From Mucilaginibacter sp. (GTDB taxonomy: Bacteria > Bacteroidota > Bacteroidia > Sphingobacteriales > Sphingobacteriaceae), in assembly GCA_019235595.1 (NCBI GenBank), contig JAFAKI010000380.1, positions 1 through 5,665 on the forward strand: 5,665 bases of DNA, in the 5' to 3' direction. Below, piece after piece: positions 5,075-5,665 of the stretch. Position 1 is the first letter of the stretch, and the number at the start of each line of letters is the position of its first letter. A program made the translations under genes and the position numbers. The notes under the pieces are model-generated. The model saw only the letters and a program-made list of their open reading frames with translations. It searched no databases and was not told where the DNA came from.

Positions 5075-5470
5075 ATGTGTAAACTAGTATTAATAGACGA
5101 CAACCCTATTGATCATTATATCATGCGTACCATGCTTCATAATAACGAAGCATGTAAACAGGCAACTTACACTTTTGATGGCAGCATGATACTTGATTAT
5201 ATAGAAGAGAATGCATCGGCTACAGAAAAACTGCCCGACGTGATCTTTCTCGATCTGACTATGCCCGACTTTAGCGGATGGGAATTCCTGGACAGATTTG
5301 AACAACTGAAAAATAACTTTAACAAAAACATTGAGGTGTATGTAATGACCTCGTCGGTTAGAGAATCCGACAAAGAGCGCTCGAGCAAATACCGGTGTGT
5401 AAACTCATTTATCAGTAAGCCGTTATCTAAACAAACGCTTAATGACATCTGCGAACACAGCATTTCTTAA
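5075..5470 (+). CDS. Single-domain response regulator (CheY-like receiver)
   Basis: This 131-residue protein is a receiver domain and nothing else, so it has no output domain of its own. Key residues are all present: the acidic pair Asp8-Asp9 in VLIDDNPID (5-13), phospho-acceptor Asp60 in VIFLDLTMPDFSGWEFL (56-72), Thr92 in VYVMTSS (88-94) and Lys115 in FISKPLS (112-118). It should take a phosphate from a histidine kinase and signal by protein contact, as phosphorelay intermediates or CheY-like proteins do. No kinase gene is visible nearby, so its partner is unknown; orphan receivers of this type are common in Bacteroidota. The start ATG at 5075-5077 places the first strand right at the N-terminus. 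An ATAATTTG (4998-5005) is a weak -7-like site upstream. A GC-rich hairpin follows the gene. Confidence 0.93.
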   Translation: MCKLVLIDDNPIDHYIMRTMLHNNEACKQATYTFDGSMILDYIEENASATEKLPDVIFLDLTMPDFSGWEFLDRFEQLKNNFNKNIEVYVMTSSVRESDKERSSKYRCVNSFISKPLSKQTLNDICEHSIS

Positions 5471-5512
5471 CCAGAATCAGTTTTGATTTTTCATAGTTTT
5501 TTAATTAGACAG

Positions 5513-5533
5513 ACGCCGGGCTTGGCCCGGCGT
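5513..5533. terminator. GC-rich hairpin terminator between convergent genes
   Basis: ACGCCGGGC (5513-5521) and GCCCGGCGT (5525-5533) form a perfect 9-pair stem with a TTG loop. It sits 42 bases after the response regulator stop codon and 36 bases beyond the stop of the partial minus-strand gene. The plus strand continues with a loose T-rich tail (CTATTTAAATTATTTT); the minus strand has only a weak one. It probably ends the response regulator transcript and may serve both genes. Confidence 0.75.
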
Positions 5534-5569
5534 TGCTATTTAAATTATTTTCGAAAATCTGGCTTTAGA

Positions 5570-5665
5570 TCAATCCTGTTTTAAAGCGGATTCAATATCT
5601 TTTAGAGAGACACCCAGCACTTTAGCAGTAATAGCGTTCAGCCCGGCTTTATCGCCAGTGAAATG
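5570..5665 (-). CDS. C-terminal fragment of an unidentified protein (cut by window edge)
   Basis: The last 31 codons of a minus-strand gene enter from the right edge and end in TGA at 5570-5572. The visible peptide (HFTGDKAGLNAITAKV, then LGVSLKDIESALKQD) looks like a real soluble C-terminus: an alpha-helical segment followed by V-S-L-x-D-I-x-x-A-L, a pattern seen at the ends of many unrelated enzymes. It is not enough to assign a family. The gene converges on the response regulator gene, with the shared hairpin at 5513-5533 between them. Coding is supported by the open frame to the window edge, the sensible composition and the terminator placed just past its stop. Confidence 0.55.
   Translation of the reverse strand, partial: HFTGDKAGLNAITAKVLGVSLKDIESALKQD

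Noticed and set aside
5090..5463. Minus-strand frames opposite the response regulator
   Set aside because: The plus-strand receiver domain with all key residues explains the region; the opposite frames are shadows.

Overview
The window looks like chromosomal DNA from a Bacteroidota bacterium, most likely the Sphingobacteriaceae (Mucilaginibacter/Pedobacter type). Three things point there: AT-rich intergenic DNA, promoter-like sites of the Bacteroidota form (TTG then TAnnTTTG) with few Shine-Dalgarno sequences, and a cysteine-free, type B-like ribosomal protein L31. The genus is an inference from overall style; no 16S rRNA or other marker gene is present.

Left part (1-3304), all genes on the minus strand. 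In transcription order: a multi-pass membrane acyltransferase of the HGSNAT/NagX/DUF5009 type (2183-3304) with its own intrinsic terminator; a type III polyketide synthase with an intact Cys-His-Asn triad (954-2009); an isoprenylcysteine-carboxyl-methyltransferase-like membrane protein (373-864) followed by a strong terminator; and the start of rpmE2 (L31), which runs off the left edge and has a well-formed Bacteroidota promoter. The polyketide synthase and methyltransferase form a two-gene unit like Bacillus subtilis bpsA-bpsB. They probably make an alkylpyrone (or alkylresorcinol-like) lipid and O-methylate it. The 89 bases between them hold a striking palindromic array of a 7-base repeat.

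Middle part (3305-4922) is AT-rich and holds three small genes I do not recognise: 3480-3758 minus, 4218-4601 plus and 4602-4922 minus. The last two converge with no intervening base, their stop codons forming TGATCA. A stretch of about 440 bases without a convincing gene (3759-4199) carries several small inverted repeats. The plus-strand gene has in-frame stop codons just upstream of its first usable start, so its 5' end is uncertain.

Right part (4923-5665): a stand-alone CheY-like response regulator (5075-5470, plus) with all receiver-domain key residues, a GC-rich hairpin terminator, and the C-terminal 31 codons of an unidentified minus-strand gene entering from the right edge.

I see no mobile element, tRNA, rRNA or CRISPR array, and no clear case for a wholly new multi-gene system. 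The best leads are the heptad-repeat palindrome inside the PKS operon, the minimal PKS-methyltransferase pathway, and the uncertain 5' end of the 4218 gene.
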